A DNA stretch of 44,222 nucleotides. It comes from JARKQH01 sp964631605. GTDB taxonomy: Bacteria; Verrucomicrobiota; Verrucomicrobiia; Limisphaerales; UBA8199. The DNA lies in contig CAZVYG010000036.1 of assembly GCA_964631605.1 (NCBI GenBank), forward strand, positions 1 through 44,222, given 5' to 3'. Position 1 is the first letter of the stretch; each line of letters begins with the position of its first letter. Below are positions 24,514 through 32,661 of the stretch, piece after piece. A model generated the notes under the pieces. That model ran no database searches and was not told the origin of the DNA. It was given only the letters and a program-made list of their open reading frames with translations. A program made the position numbers and the translations under genes.

Positions 24514-26826
24514 CTACAATCCCCAAAAGACGTCGCCGTTCTCGGTCGCGCGCGGGTCCCGCGCCCAGGCATCCCAGCGCTGGACAATCCTGTTGAATAA
24601 TTCGCACGTGGCAAGCGAGGGCACCGCCTGCGCCAAAGCGAGGATGGCTTCGTTGGTATGTGGCGGGGCGTCGCCGCGCGCCGCCAGGCGCGCCTCCAGC
24701 AACAGGGTCCGGACCAGTCCCAGGCGGTTGCGGGAGCGGGACTGCATGAGTTTGGCTTCGGCCAGCCAGGCGCGAGCGGCGGGGAGGTCGGAGTCCGCCA
24801 TAACCTTGGCCAGATGGGGCAGCGTCAGGTCCGCCAGGTCCCCGAGGAAGCGGTGCTGCAATTGCTGGCGGCGAGCCTCTTCGAGCAGCTCGCGAGCCGG
24901 CCCGGCCCGGCCCAGCAGCCGCCAGGCGTTGGCCAGTTCCACCAGGCAGCGCGGGTGCGCCGGTGTGCCGCGCTCCAGCAGGTCCAGAACGCCCGCGAGG
25001 ATGGCCTCGCCCTCCGCGGCATGGCCGCACCAGACCTGGTAGGCGCCGTAATGTTCCTGGAAACTGGCTGGCAGCAGGCCCAGATGCTCCAACCCGCAAT
25101 GATGCAAAACGCAGCGGAAAACTCCCTCAATTTCCGGCCGCGGCGCCAGCGCCATGAACCGCAGCACGAACAGTTGGTCCGCCAGCTTCTCCGCCCCGAG
25201 GTTCCGAACCTCGGTCGTCCGGTCCAGGCACGCCAGTCCGTCGAGCTGGCCGCGGCGAGCCTGGACCAGGGCCTTCAAGCGCCGGAGGGAGTCCAGCCGG
25301 AGGTTTCTTTCCAGCGTTTCCAGCCCCTCGAGCTCGGCTGCGGCATGCTCGAAACAACCTTCGTGGTAATGGCGCTCGACGAGCTGAAGGAATAGCCGGG
25401 GCACGTCGGACTCCCCGGCCGACGGCGGCCGCAGCTCGCGCCACTTTTCGACCGCCGGGAAGGGCTCGGACAAGTCGAGGAATTTCTTCTCCGACAGGTT
25501 CCAGACGCCCATCCAATCGCACTGGCCCTCTTCGTTCCGGGCGGCCATGCGGCGGATGGCCGCGCCGCGGAGGCGGGCGCGGCCGAGACTGGGCGGATGG
25601 ATCATGGCATGTTCAAAATTGTCCACGCCCGGGAATTGATGGTGCAACACGCCGGCCCGATCCAGCGCGGAAAAAATCCCGCCCTCGCCCAACTGGCCGT
25701 AGCGAATGTCCATCTCATAGAGCTGCTGGCGCACGGCTTCCCCTCCCCGGCCGCGTTGCTCGTGCCGCAGTTGGGCCCACTCGAGCCCCTTTTGCTCCAG
25801 ATGCCGGCGGAACAGCGCGTGCTTGATGGCCCAGTCGAGCGTGGTGGCAATCGAGTCCGGGGCGCCGCGTTCCAACCGGTCCAGCATCGCCCGCCAATGC
25901 TCGCACGCCTGCGGCGTCCAGGGCGGCATGAAATCGGCCCCGACGTGCGCCTCAGCCAACTGGAGGTAGTGACGTTGAATCTGGATGGCGGTCGCCTGCG
26001 CGCCGGAATGCAACGGGACGGTCACCTGGCATGCCGGGTCGCAGGCGAAAGCGCGCATCGCGCCGAGGGGGTTGACCAGCATGACGCCCTTGCCGGGGTG
26101 GACGCCGCCGTCGGCCAGGGCGACGACCAACGCCGTGGTGGCAAAACGCAGCCACAAGCTGGTGTGGGAGGAGAGGGACTCGCCGCAAATGACATGGAGC
26201 CGGTAGTACCCCGGCTGGCTCAGGGATTCGTCCCGCAGGTTGAAGATCGGGCGGTTGTGCTCGGTGTCAAGCGACGCCACGCAAGACAAGTGCGACACCC
26301 GAGGGGAGAGCATGAACACAGGAGGGGCGCCGGCATTAAAGCCGCCGGCTCCGGTGAACACGATGCGCGACACCAAATGCGGCAGCAGCTCGGCGCCCAG
26401 GTTCCCAACCGGAGTGCGGGTGAGGTAGGACTCATGCGACCCCCAGCTCGCCCCCGAGCCGCTGTAGTCCACGTTGTGCTTGAAATAAAGCGCCTGGCCC
26501 AGGCGTCCGCTTTCCTGCAGCAGCCGCCCGGCCAGTCCCACCAGAATCCGTTCGTTGGCGACCATGTAGCGGACCACGTCCCACGGGTTCGGACACTCGG
26601 GCGTGGTCATTTCCTGGTGCGCATCGCCTCCGCCGTAATCGCGGTAAAAACGCGAGCCGTTCTGGAGGAAAATGCCGCGCTGGCCGTTGCACCGGAGGTG
26701 GGGAAGCGAGCGCTCGGCCAGTTGCTCGAGGTGAGTCATGGCCAGCCGCGCGTTGGCCGGCGACCCGTCCTTGTGAAAGGCCACGAAGGCGTACTCCGTC
26801 TCCAACCCCATCAGCCGCTCGGTCAT
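24514..26826 (-). CDS. pafA: PafA-like Pup ligase with a C-terminal helical (TPR-like) extension
   Basis: 770 residues. Residues 1 to about 480 are the glutamine-synthetase-like fold of the PafA/Dop family: G-L-E9-T-E11-Y (metal-binding Glu pair), N-G-S-R-F-Y-R-D63 (the conserved catalytic Asp), E72 and P-E77-C, G-S-G-A-S-W-G-S-H131-E-S-Y-L, N-L-R-D-E-S then Y-Y-R-L-H-V-I-C-G-E. In the known family PafA joins the gamma-carboxyl of the Pup C-terminal Glu to substrate Lys using ATP. It lacks the long loop seen in Dop, which favours the ligase role. Residues about 480-770 are Leu/Ala/Arg-rich helical pairs resembling TPR repeats, which actinobacterial PafA (about 450 residues) lacks; they may recruit substrates. 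It begins 2 bases after the Pup stop, with GGAGG inside the Pup codons as ribosome site. Last gene of the operon. Confidence 0.85.
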   Translation of the reverse strand: MTERLMGLETEYAFVAFHKDGSPANARLAMTHLEQLAERSLPHLRCNGQRGIFLQNGSRFYRDYGGGDAHQEMTTPECPNPWDVVRYMVANERILVGLAGRLLQESGRLGQALYFKHNVDYSGSGASWGSHESYLTRTPVGNLGAELLPHLVSRIVFTGAGGFNAGAPPVFMLSPRVSHLSCVASLDTEHNRPIFNLRDESLSQPGYYRLHVICGESLSSHTSLWLRFATTALVVALADGGVHPGKGVMLVNPLGAMRAFACDPACQVTVPLHSGAQATAIQIQRHYLQLAEAHVGADFMPPWTPQACEHWRAMLDRLERGAPDSIATTLDWAIKHALFRRHLEQKGLEWAQLRHEQRGRGGEAVRQQLYEMDIRYGQLGEGGIFSALDRAGVLHHQFPGVDNFEHAMIHPPSLGRARLRGAAIRRMAARNEEGQCDWMGVWNLSEKKFLDLSEPFPAVEKWRELRPPSAGESDVPRLFLQLVERHYHEGCFEHAAAELEGLETLERNLRLDSLRRLKALVQARRGQLDGLACLDRTTEVRNLGAEKLADQLFVLRFMALAPRPEIEGVFRCVLHHCGLEHLGLLPASFQEHYGAYQVWCGHAAEGEAILAGVLDLLERGTPAHPRCLVELANAWRLLGRAGPARELLEEARRQQLQHRFLGDLADLTLPHLAKVMADSDLPAARAWLAEAKLMQSRSRNRLGLVRTLLLEARLAARGDAPPHTNEAILALAQAVPSLATCELFNRIVQRWDAWARDPRATENGDVFWGL

Positions 26827-26828
26827 CC

Positions 26829-27029
26829 TTACTCTCCTCCCTCCTGCCGGGCCGCCTCGTTGAATTTGGCGCTGTCGCCCGACAGCGCGTGGTTGATGGC
26901 GTCGTCCGCCGCCGCCAGGAACGCCGCCCCCTGTTGCCGGATTTGCTCGAGGTTGCCCCCGCCGCCCGGGCAGCCGGGACCGGAGTCACCCGGGTTGGCG
27001 GGAGGATGATGTCGTTCTTTTTCGGTCAT
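26829..27029 (-). CDS. pup: Pup-like protein modifier ending in Gly-Gly-Glu
   Basis: 66 residues. The first 26 are polar and rich in Pro and Gly (P-P-A-N-P-G-D-S-G-P-G-C-P-G-G-G-G), so disordered. Residues 27-62 should be a helix (L-E-Q-I-R-Q-Q-G-A-A-F-L-A-A-A-D-D-A-I, then D-S-A-K-F-N-E-A-A). The chain ends E-G-G-E, the reactive tail of Pup. Size, disordered head, C-terminal helix and tail all match Pup (64 residues in Mycobacterium tuberculosis, ending G-G-Q). With Glu already encoded it should need no deamidation before ligation. An A-A-G-G-A-A-A-A ribosome site precedes ATG 27029. It lies between the Dop-like and PafA-like genes, as expected. A relative of the UBact variants reported from several bacterial phyla is the closest alternative description. 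Confidence 0.85.
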   Translation of the reverse strand: MTEKERHHPPANPGDSGPGCPGGGGNLEQIRQQGAAFLAAADDAINHALSGDSAKFNEAARQEGGE

Positions 27030-27095
27030 ATACTTTTCCTTCGTTCGTTGGTTGGCGGTTGTGTATTTGGGGATGGCCCCCTCGCGGCCTTCCCT

Positions 27096-28724
27096 TCATG
27101 GCCGCGGGGAAATCTGGACGTTCGCGGCGATTCCCGACCCTTGCCGCCAGTCGGACCCGCCTCCGGTCCGGGGGTAGCAGACCGGCTGGCTGCCCAGGCA
27201 TTCCAGCAAATCGGCCACAGTGTCCGCCTCCAGGAACCAGCGCTCGGTGTCGGCCCGGGTAAAGCGCAAGGGGTCGGCCATGGCCAGTTTGTGGCGGGTT
27301 CCGTCCAGGCGCGAATTGCCCAGGCAAAAGCGCATTTCGTCCCAATCCACCGCTTCGATCTCCTCGGGGCCGGCCCGCCGCAACAGCATCGCGCGTGTCC
27401 ACGCCCGGGTGTCCTCCGGCGGTTCGCGGGTGAACCGTTCAATCGCCTCGTCGGTCACGACCGGCTCGATCATGCCGGCCCGTTCGCAGGCCCAATACAG
27501 GCCGTTGCGAAGGCTGCCGTACATCAGGTCCAGCCTTTTGAGCTCGGGGGATTGCCAGGTCCAGCCCGGGTGCTGGTCCAGGGCGCGCTGCAACAGCGCC
27601 TTTTTTAGAACCCAGTCCAGGCGGCCGGTCAAGGCCGCGAGGTCTCCGCGCTCCAGCTTCTCCAGCGTGTCGCCCCACAGCTCGAGGATTTCGCGCGCGC
27701 GCGGCACGTATTGCTCGCACTCTCCGTCTTCGACGAAGGCCGTGGCCTCCTGGAAAAAGCGGTACTGCAGTTCCACGGCGGTGGCCTGGCGGCCGGTGAT
27801 CAATCGGGCGCGGGCACGGAGCGAAGGGTCCCGGCTCCAGAGGCCGATGGCCTCGAGGGGGCGATCCAGGATCAGCCCCGCGTTGACGCGGCCGGCTTCG
27901 ATCATGGCGAGAAGGATTTGCATTGGGCCGACGCGGAGCAGCGAGCCCCCGGGACACAGCGTGCTGTCGAAAAAGATCACGTGCAACCGCGCCAGCTCCA
28001 GCGCCGGCACCCGGCCGTCCCGGCCGGGACGCAGGCCGCCGCAGAGGGCCTCATTGCGAGTGTTGGCCAGGGGCCGGCGGCAGGTCGTTTCAAGGCTCAT
28101 CAGCGTCTCGAAGAAATCCGCCCGCTGGGAGAGCTGGAACGGGACGTCGGGCCGGCCGTTTTCCGAGCCGACCTTGCCCTGCCCCGTCAGGACGATGCTC
28201 GAGACCTGGTAGCTGATCAGAAACAGCGAGGTGTGCAGCCGTTCCTGGAACATCTCATCCCAGGCGCGCCGTGTGATGAGAAAATCCAGGTGACTGCCGT
28301 AGCTGTTGTCCTGCCCGTCGGAATTATTCACCATCACCTCGAGACTGCGGCCGTTGGGCAATTCGGCATTGGCCGCCTCCTGGGCCCGCCGCGCCAGCCG
28401 CAGCATGGCATGCCAGGCGGCGACATGGTCCCAGGCGCTGAGCACCTCCGGCAGCGCCAACTCCAGGTGGTCCATGTCAATATAAATACAGCCCCCGTTC
28501 TCCGGCAGAAATTTCCGGCCCCAGTCCTGAATGTCATAGGCCACCCCCTGCCCGCCGCGCCGGCCGGACGGGAAGCCGCGCACCTGCTCCAACAGGAGCC
28601 GGGAGGCCAGCGGCGCCGTTCCCCCTCCGCCACTGGTCCCGGTGATAAAGTTGCCCACCTCAATGTCCCCGCCGCACAATTTTGTGACCCGCTCGCGCGG
28701 TTTGACGATCGAAACAACATTCAT
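27096..28724 (-). CDS. dop: Dop-like Pup deamidase/depupylase
   Basis: 542 residues of the PafA/Dop family. The metal-binding opening is G-G-D20-I-E22, with Asp replacing the first Glu. The catalytic Asp is D83 in I-Y-I-D-M-D-H-L-E, with E93 following in L-P-E. Other landmarks are N-S-Y-G-S-H145, F-Q-L-S-Q-R-A-D, L-E-T-T-C-R-R-P-L-A-N-T-R223 and L-A-R-L-H-V-I-F-F. An extra segment before the catalytic Asp (about 45-78, with V-A-Y-D-I-Q-D-W-G-R) corresponds to the Dop loop, so I assign it to the deamidase/depupylase side. Since the Pup ends in Glu, its main task would be removing Pup. The His-Glu pair is His-Leu here (S-H-L-D), so activity deserves testing. It overlaps the ATPase gene by 4 bases and is 66 bases from pup. 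Confidence 0.83.
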   Translation of the reverse strand: MNVVSIVKPRERVTKLCGGDIEVGNFITGTSGGGGTAPLASRLLLEQVRGFPSGRRGGQGVAYDIQDWGRKFLPENGGCIYIDMDHLELALPEVLSAWDHVAAWHAMLRLARRAQEAANAELPNGRSLEVMVNNSDGQDNSYGSHLDFLITRRAWDEMFQERLHTSLFLISYQVSSIVLTGQGKVGSENGRPDVPFQLSQRADFFETLMSLETTCRRPLANTRNEALCGGLRPGRDGRVPALELARLHVIFFDSTLCPGGSLLRVGPMQILLAMIEAGRVNAGLILDRPLEAIGLWSRDPSLRARARLITGRQATAVELQYRFFQEATAFVEDGECEQYVPRAREILELWGDTLEKLERGDLAALTGRLDWVLKKALLQRALDQHPGWTWQSPELKRLDLMYGSLRNGLYWACERAGMIEPVVTDEAIERFTREPPEDTRAWTRAMLLRRAGPEEIEAVDWDEMRFCLGNSRLDGTRHKLAMADPLRFTRADTERWFLEADTVADLLECLGSQPVCYPRTGGGSDWRQGSGIAANVQISPRP

Positions 28725-30415
28725 AAGACTCGGGGGAGGCGCGCCTGGGCACGGGCCGACGGGCTCCGCCGGCGCGGCGCGGGTTCAACACTGACCACAT
28801 CCATGTCCTGCGGCAGGTCCGCGAGGTGCAACCGGCAGTTCGACGGCGTGAGGGTTCGCGCCGCGGCGTCCAGCTCCTCGTCAATCGCGCGGGCAACGTC
28901 CTCATACCGCAAGCCTTCCTCGCCGGTTTCGATGTGGCGGAAACAGGCGCGTTCCAGCGCGCCGTTGGCGATGTTGGCAATCATGGCCCCGCTGATCAAA
29001 TCCGCGGCGCGCACGACACGCCGTTTCCCGTCTCGAAACACGAGGGTCGCCACCTCGTTGTCCGCGTTCGGGCCGTAGAGGCGGGACAGCGCCGTCTGGA
29101 GGATTTGCTCGCGCGTGGCCGGCCAATCCTCCCCGTGCCCGTTCCGGGCATAAGGCACGGCGGCCGGCAGGTGCCGGGAAAAAATCTCGCCGGCCGCCTG
29201 CCGCTTCGGGCGCGGGATGTCCAGGATCAGGTCGCCCAGCCGGCCGGGCCGGAGCAGGGCGGGGTCGAGCGCCGAATGGCGGTTGGTGGCGGCCACCACG
29301 ACGACGTTGCCCCGGCCGCTCAGCCCCTCCAGTTCGGCCATGAAGGCTGTCAAGACCCGGTCGGCCACGTGCGACAGGGCGCCACCCCGGGCGAGGCCGA
29401 CGGAGTCCACTTCATCAAAGAAGAGGATGCACGGGATGAGCGGATTTTCCTCCCCCGCTTTCCGGGCGATGGCGAAGGCCTCGCGGTAGTTGGCCTCGCT
29501 TTGGGAATACCACATGCTGTGCAGCGCGGAGGGCTTGATGTTCATGAAGCGGGAGCGCCCGGCGGGGCTGACCGAGGCCAGCCAGTTGGCGATGGCCTTG
29601 GCGATCATGGTTTTGCCGGTGCCCGAGGGGCCGCAGAGCAGGATCGAGCCCTTGCGGCGCAAGCCGTAACGCTGGGCGGTGGCGGCATGAAAAACATGCA
29701 CGTTCAAGGCGCGCTTGATGCGCTGGATTTCGGCATCCAGGCCGCCGATGTGGTCGAAGGTGACGGTCGGGGTTTCTTCGAGGAACAGGTGCCGGCCGTC
29801 CGACCGCTCGATTCGCTCGAAGGCAACCCAGGCATTCCGGTCGCAGCGCAGGGAGTCGCCGGGATTGAGGGCAACGGTTGCCAGCGGGGCGGCGGCTTCC
29901 ATGATCAGCTCCTCGTCGTGGAGACGGAGAACCAGCCGGCCGTCGGCCGTCTTGCGCTCGAACACGGCGGTCTCGCCGCAGCGGGGCGTGGCATTGGGCG
30001 AACGGGCCACCACGGCGTTGAGTTCGTTGTTCAGGAAAATCTCGTCGCCGGTCTGGAGCTGGGCGCCGTCCAGGGCCTCGGCCAGCGCCACCACGCGCCG
30101 TTGATTGCCCAGTTGCACCACGGCGCGGGCCCCATCGGGTGTCGCACATGTCTTAAGAAAAATCGCGGGAAACCACGGCACTGCCGTCAACCGATCCAGC
30201 GCGGACTTGAGCTGGAGCTGGCACTCGCGCGCGCGCTCCAACCCTTCCTCCAAGGTCAGGAGCCGTTCCAGCAGCGCGTGGTCAAGGTTGGCCTCCGGGC
30301 CCGCCTGGGCGCGGAGGGATTGCAGCAGCGCCAGGCGGTCCTCGAGGCTTCTGGCGGAACGCCCACCGCGCAAAACGGCATTGAGGGACAACTCATCAAG
30401 GACAGGCTTTTTCAT
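28721..30415 (-). CDS. arc: ARC/Mpa-type proteasomal AAA+ ATPase
   Basis: 564 residues from ATG 30415, chosen over TTG 30427 because GGAGA stands five bases before it. Order of domains: an N-terminal coiled coil (about 22-75), which in Mpa binds Pup; an interdomain OB-fold region (about 80-215, with N-P-G-D-S-L and A-F-E-R-I as in Mpa); then a AAA+ module with H-I-G-G-L, Walker A G262-P-S-G-T-G-K-T269, Walker B L-F-F-D-E-V (331-336), sensor N378 and the R-P-G-R-L arginine region (389-393). The pore loop reads M-W-Y-S-Q-S-E rather than Mpa F-V-G-E. The last residues R-L-P-R-V-L lack the Tyr of the docking motif (Q-Y-L in Mpa), so binding to a 20S core is uncertain. It overlaps the JAB gene by 20 bases and the Dop gene by 4. 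Confidence 0.88.
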   Translation of the reverse strand: MKKPVLDELSLNAVLRGGRSARSLEDRLALLQSLRAQAGPEANLDHALLERLLTLEEGLERARECQLQLKSALDRLTAVPWFPAIFLKTCATPDGARAVVQLGNQRRVVALAEALDGAQLQTGDEIFLNNELNAVVARSPNATPRCGETAVFERKTADGRLVLRLHDEELIMEAAAPLATVALNPGDSLRCDRNAWVAFERIERSDGRHLFLEETPTVTFDHIGGLDAEIQRIKRALNVHVFHAATAQRYGLRRKGSILLCGPSGTGKTMIAKAIANWLASVSPAGRSRFMNIKPSALHSMWYSQSEANYREAFAIARKAGEENPLIPCILFFDEVDSVGLARGGALSHVADRVLTAFMAELEGLSGRGNVVVVAATNRHSALDPALLRPGRLGDLILDIPRPKRQAAGEIFSRHLPAAVPYARNGHGEDWPATREQILQTALSRLYGPNADNEVATLVFRDGKRRVVRAADLISGAMIANIANGALERACFRHIETGEEGLRYEDVARAIDEELDAAARTLTPSNCRLHLADLPQDMDVVSVEPAPRRRSPSARAQARLPRVL

Positions 30416-31472
30416 AACTTTCTCCAACTACAGCATCGCCGACCACCGACTCCCGCACGCCCGGCGCGGCGTGCAGGACACTGAAACCCCGCTGCACAAT
30501 CAGGCCCTCGCGCCAGCCGTAGAGGTCCTGCCGTACTCCGGCATCAGACACCGTCACCACCAGCGCGACGCTGTGAGCCAGGGGGAAAACGGCCCGATGC
30601 AGCCCGCAGTCCGCGGCGCTGAACACGCTCCGCTGCTGCAGGGGACAGGCGCGGCGCACCTCGGCCGGGCAACTGGGGGGGCACCAGTGTTTGGCGGGGT
30701 GGGAGTGAAACCAGCCCAGCCAGATCTCCCCGCAGCGCCGCAGCCGCAGCGCCGCCTCGACCGCTGCCCACGTTGCCGGGGTGAAGGTCACCTCGGTGGC
30801 TTTCGCGCGGGTCTGGCCGGCGGGGAGGAGGTCGGAAAGCTGCAGAAAGAGCTGGCGGGATTCGACATCGCGGCACAGATGGCCGATCAGGATGCCGGCG
30901 GTTTCATCCGCGCCGGCCTCGAGGGACAAGGCCGTCGCGCAATCCAGCACCGCCTGGGGTATCAGAACGGCCGCGTCCAACTCGTGCGCGGGGCCGACGG
31001 CCGCGGCGCTGACCGACAATTCCGGCAGCGAGGCCGTCCGGATTCCGAGCGGCGGGTCCACCTCCTCGATCGTCAGCGAGAGGCCGTCCGGCCGCGCGGT
31101 GGACTCGCCGTTGGGGTAGGCGATGACACGGTAAAGCAATGGCTCCCGCGGCGCGGCCAGCCGCCGGCGAGCCTCCAGCGCCGCACGGTGGAAGTAGGCG
31201 CGCGGGAGCAGAACAGGCGCCGCGGCGGAATCCGGCCCGGCCAGGCGCACCCGCACGGCGCCGACAAACGGCGCGCCCAGCGCGGCGTCCCACACCGGCT
31301 CGATCACTGCGCCGCCGCGGCGAGGCAGGACCTCGCCGCGGCCCTGGCGCAGGGCCATGAATCTGGCCCACTCGACGCCCGGCGCCCAGTCCATGGCGAC
31401 AGGCACCTGGCCGAGAGTGGCGCCGTCCTGCAGCACCAGCTCGATTGCGTAATCGTGTTGGGTTTGAAACAT
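30396..31472 (-). CDS. JAB/JAMM metallopeptidase (deubiquitinase-like)
   Basis: 358 residues. The C-terminal half (about 165-330) is a JAB/MPN domain with the zinc set E190 (A-D-E-T-A-G-I-L-I-G-H), H256-S-H258-P, S285 and D288 (V-F-S-A-A-D). Between H258 and S285 is an unusual insert with three Cys (C264, C268, C276), which could hold a second metal. Residues 1 to about 155 form a separate, beta-rich N-terminal domain I do not recognise. In ubiquitin-like bacterial operons such peptidases trim the modifier precursor or remove it from targets. It lies 26 bases after the ubiquitin-like gene, which ends in an extra Arg, so precursor processing is a good guess. It overlaps the ATPase gene, tying the two halves of the operon together. 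Confidence 0.87.
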   Translation of the reverse strand: MFQTQHDYAIELVLQDGATLGQVPVAMDWAPGVEWARFMALRQGRGEVLPRRGGAVIEPVWDAALGAPFVGAVRVRLAGPDSAAAPVLLPRAYFHRAALEARRRLAAPREPLLYRVIAYPNGESTARPDGLSLTIEEVDPPLGIRTASLPELSVSAAAVGPAHELDAAVLIPQAVLDCATALSLEAGADETAGILIGHLCRDVESRQLFLQLSDLLPAGQTRAKATEVTFTPATWAAVEAALRLRRCGEIWLGWFHSHPAKHWCPPSCPAEVRRACPLQQRSVFSAADCGLHRAVFPLAHSVALVVTVSDAGVRQDLYGWREGLIVQRGFSVLHAAPGVRESVVGDAVVGESYEKACP

Positions 31473-31498
31473 GGGCCCCCGCGGTTGCCGGGTTGAGC

Positions 31499-31786
31499 CT
31501 ACCGGCCGGCGCCCGCGTGAATTTCGGGCGCGAGCACGAGCCGGTCGTTTGGCATGAGGACGTCGCCCACCCGCTCACTCGAGTGGAGGTGCCGCCCCTC
31601 GCGGTCGAGGCGGGCATGGTAGGCCAGCCGGCGCCCGGCGCTGTCGTTGCGCGGCAGGTTCAGGCGGGGCAGGACTCCCTCGACGAATTCGCCGACCGAG
31701 GCGTCGGTCGGCACGTCGAGCACGTCCACCGCCGTCTGGCCGGACACGTCGGCCACCCGGACCGGCACTGAGGTTGCTTGGATCAT
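31499..31786 (-). CDS. Ubiquitin-like beta-grasp modifier
   Basis: 95 residues from ATG 31786; the frame is open upstream, but this ATG overlaps the preceding stop (TAATG) and has GGAG nine to ten bases upstream. The pattern follows ubiquitin: V-P-V-R-V-A-D-V-S-G-Q-T-A-V-D-V-L-D-V (first hairpin), D-A-S-V-G-E-F-V-E-G-V-L-P-R-L (helix), R-R-L-A-Y-H-A-R-L-D (strand), then L-H-S-S-E-R-V-G-D-V-L and D-R-L-V-L-A-P-E as the last strand. The tail is H-A-G-A-G-R rather than a bare Gly-Gly, so the terminal Arg would have to be removed, or Gly94 serve as the acceptor, before activation by the E1-like enzyme. It sits between the E2-like/unknown genes and the JAB gene. Confidence 0.82.
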   Translation of the reverse strand: MIQATSVPVRVADVSGQTAVDVLDVPTDASVGEFVEGVLPRLNLPRNDSAGRRLAYHARLDREGRHLHSSERVGDVLMPNDRLVLAPEIHAGAGR

Positions 31787-32661
31787 TATTCTGCGCTCCT
31801 TTCTTTTTGTTGGTTTACGTTCGCGGACCATCCGCGGATGACCAGGAAATCCCTGGCCAAAGTCTCGTCCTGGAGAGCCAGGAAGGTTTCGCCGGTTGCC
31901 TCGGCGGCAGCCGAAAGAGCGCCGAGGGCCATGGTGAGCTCCCCGGCCTCGGGCAACGCCCCGAACACCGCTTCGAAACGAATGCCGGATTGCTCCGCTT
32001 CCGCGGCGGCGCGCACCAGTGGCAGCGCAGCGGAGGTTTGCAGCGCAATGGCCGCCGCCGCGGGGCGCGAGCCCGCCGGCAGCGAACCACAGTCCAGCAC
32101 CGGCAGCCAGACGCGCGCGCCCTGGCCTAGCGCCGCAACGGCCGCCTGGTGAGTTGCCGACGTGGGCAGGGTCACGGTCAGCCGGCCCGAGGAGCGGCGG
32201 GTGGCAACCCAGCCAGCCTCCGTGCAGAGGTTTTCCAGCGCGGGGGTCGCCTCCTCGGCCGGAGGGGGCAGGGGCGCCTTCGGGCCGGCCTTGGCGGCGC
32301 GGAAGGCTTGGATGACGGCAGCCACCCGCTGCGCGAAGTCGAAATCGCTCCCCAGCCACCTCTCGCTTCGAAACAAGGCTGACCGCGCCGGGGTGAGGAG
32401 GATTTTGCACCCCGGCGGTGCGGCGGCGTTTTGGACCAGAACCGGCCACAGCGCCTCGGGCGCGATGGGGGGCGCCGCAGCTTCCGGCCGCTCGGTAATC
32501 AGCAGCCAGCCGTCCTCCAGGCGCGCCTCGAGCTGGCCGGTGGCGCCTGGGCGCAGCTCAACCGTCCACAGCGCCGCGCAACGCCCGCATGGCCGCGCGG
32601 CCAAAATCCCGAGCGCGGGGCTCAACGAAAGGTCCGGCAGCCGGTCGCAGGTCGAGTTCAT
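31786..32661 (-). CDS. Unknown operon protein between the E2-like and ubiquitin-like genes
   Basis: 291 residues, no signal peptide or membrane segment. I do not recognise the family. It has a Cys pair near the start (R-P-C25-G-R-C28), a Pro-rich linker around 130-140 and two similar-looking alpha/beta halves: D-G-W-L-L-I-T-E in the first and A-G-W-V-A-T-R-R-S-S-G-R-L-T-V-T-L-P in the second, the second ending F-L-A-L-Q-D-E-T-L-A-R-D-F-L-V-I-R-G-W. The second half faintly recalls the type III secretion chaperone-like (YbjN) fold, which often acts in protein binding; this is a guess. It overlaps the E2-like gene by 4 bases and the ubiquitin-like gene by 1 base, so it is translated together with them and likely works in the same pathway. 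Confidence 0.7.
   Translation of the reverse strand: MNSTCDRLPDLSLSPALGILAARPCGRCAALWTVELRPGATGQLEARLEDGWLLITERPEAAAPPIAPEALWPVLVQNAAAPPGCKILLTPARSALFRSERWLGSDFDFAQRVAAVIQAFRAAKAGPKAPLPPPAEEATPALENLCTEAGWVATRRSSGRLTVTLPTSATHQAAVAALGQGARVWLPVLDCGSLPAGSRPAAAAIALQTSAALPLVRAAAEAEQSGIRFEAVFGALPEAGELTMALGALSAAAEATGETFLALQDETLARDFLVIRGWSANVNQQKERSAE

Noticed and set aside
23089..24600. A 503-codon plus-strand frame across ftsW
   Set aside because: It is antisense to clear SEDS motifs, and its His/Gln-rich low-complexity product has no family pattern.
28826..30484. A 552-codon plus-strand frame over the ATPase
   Set aside because: It is the mirror of the AAA+ gene, whose Walker motifs are on the minus strand.
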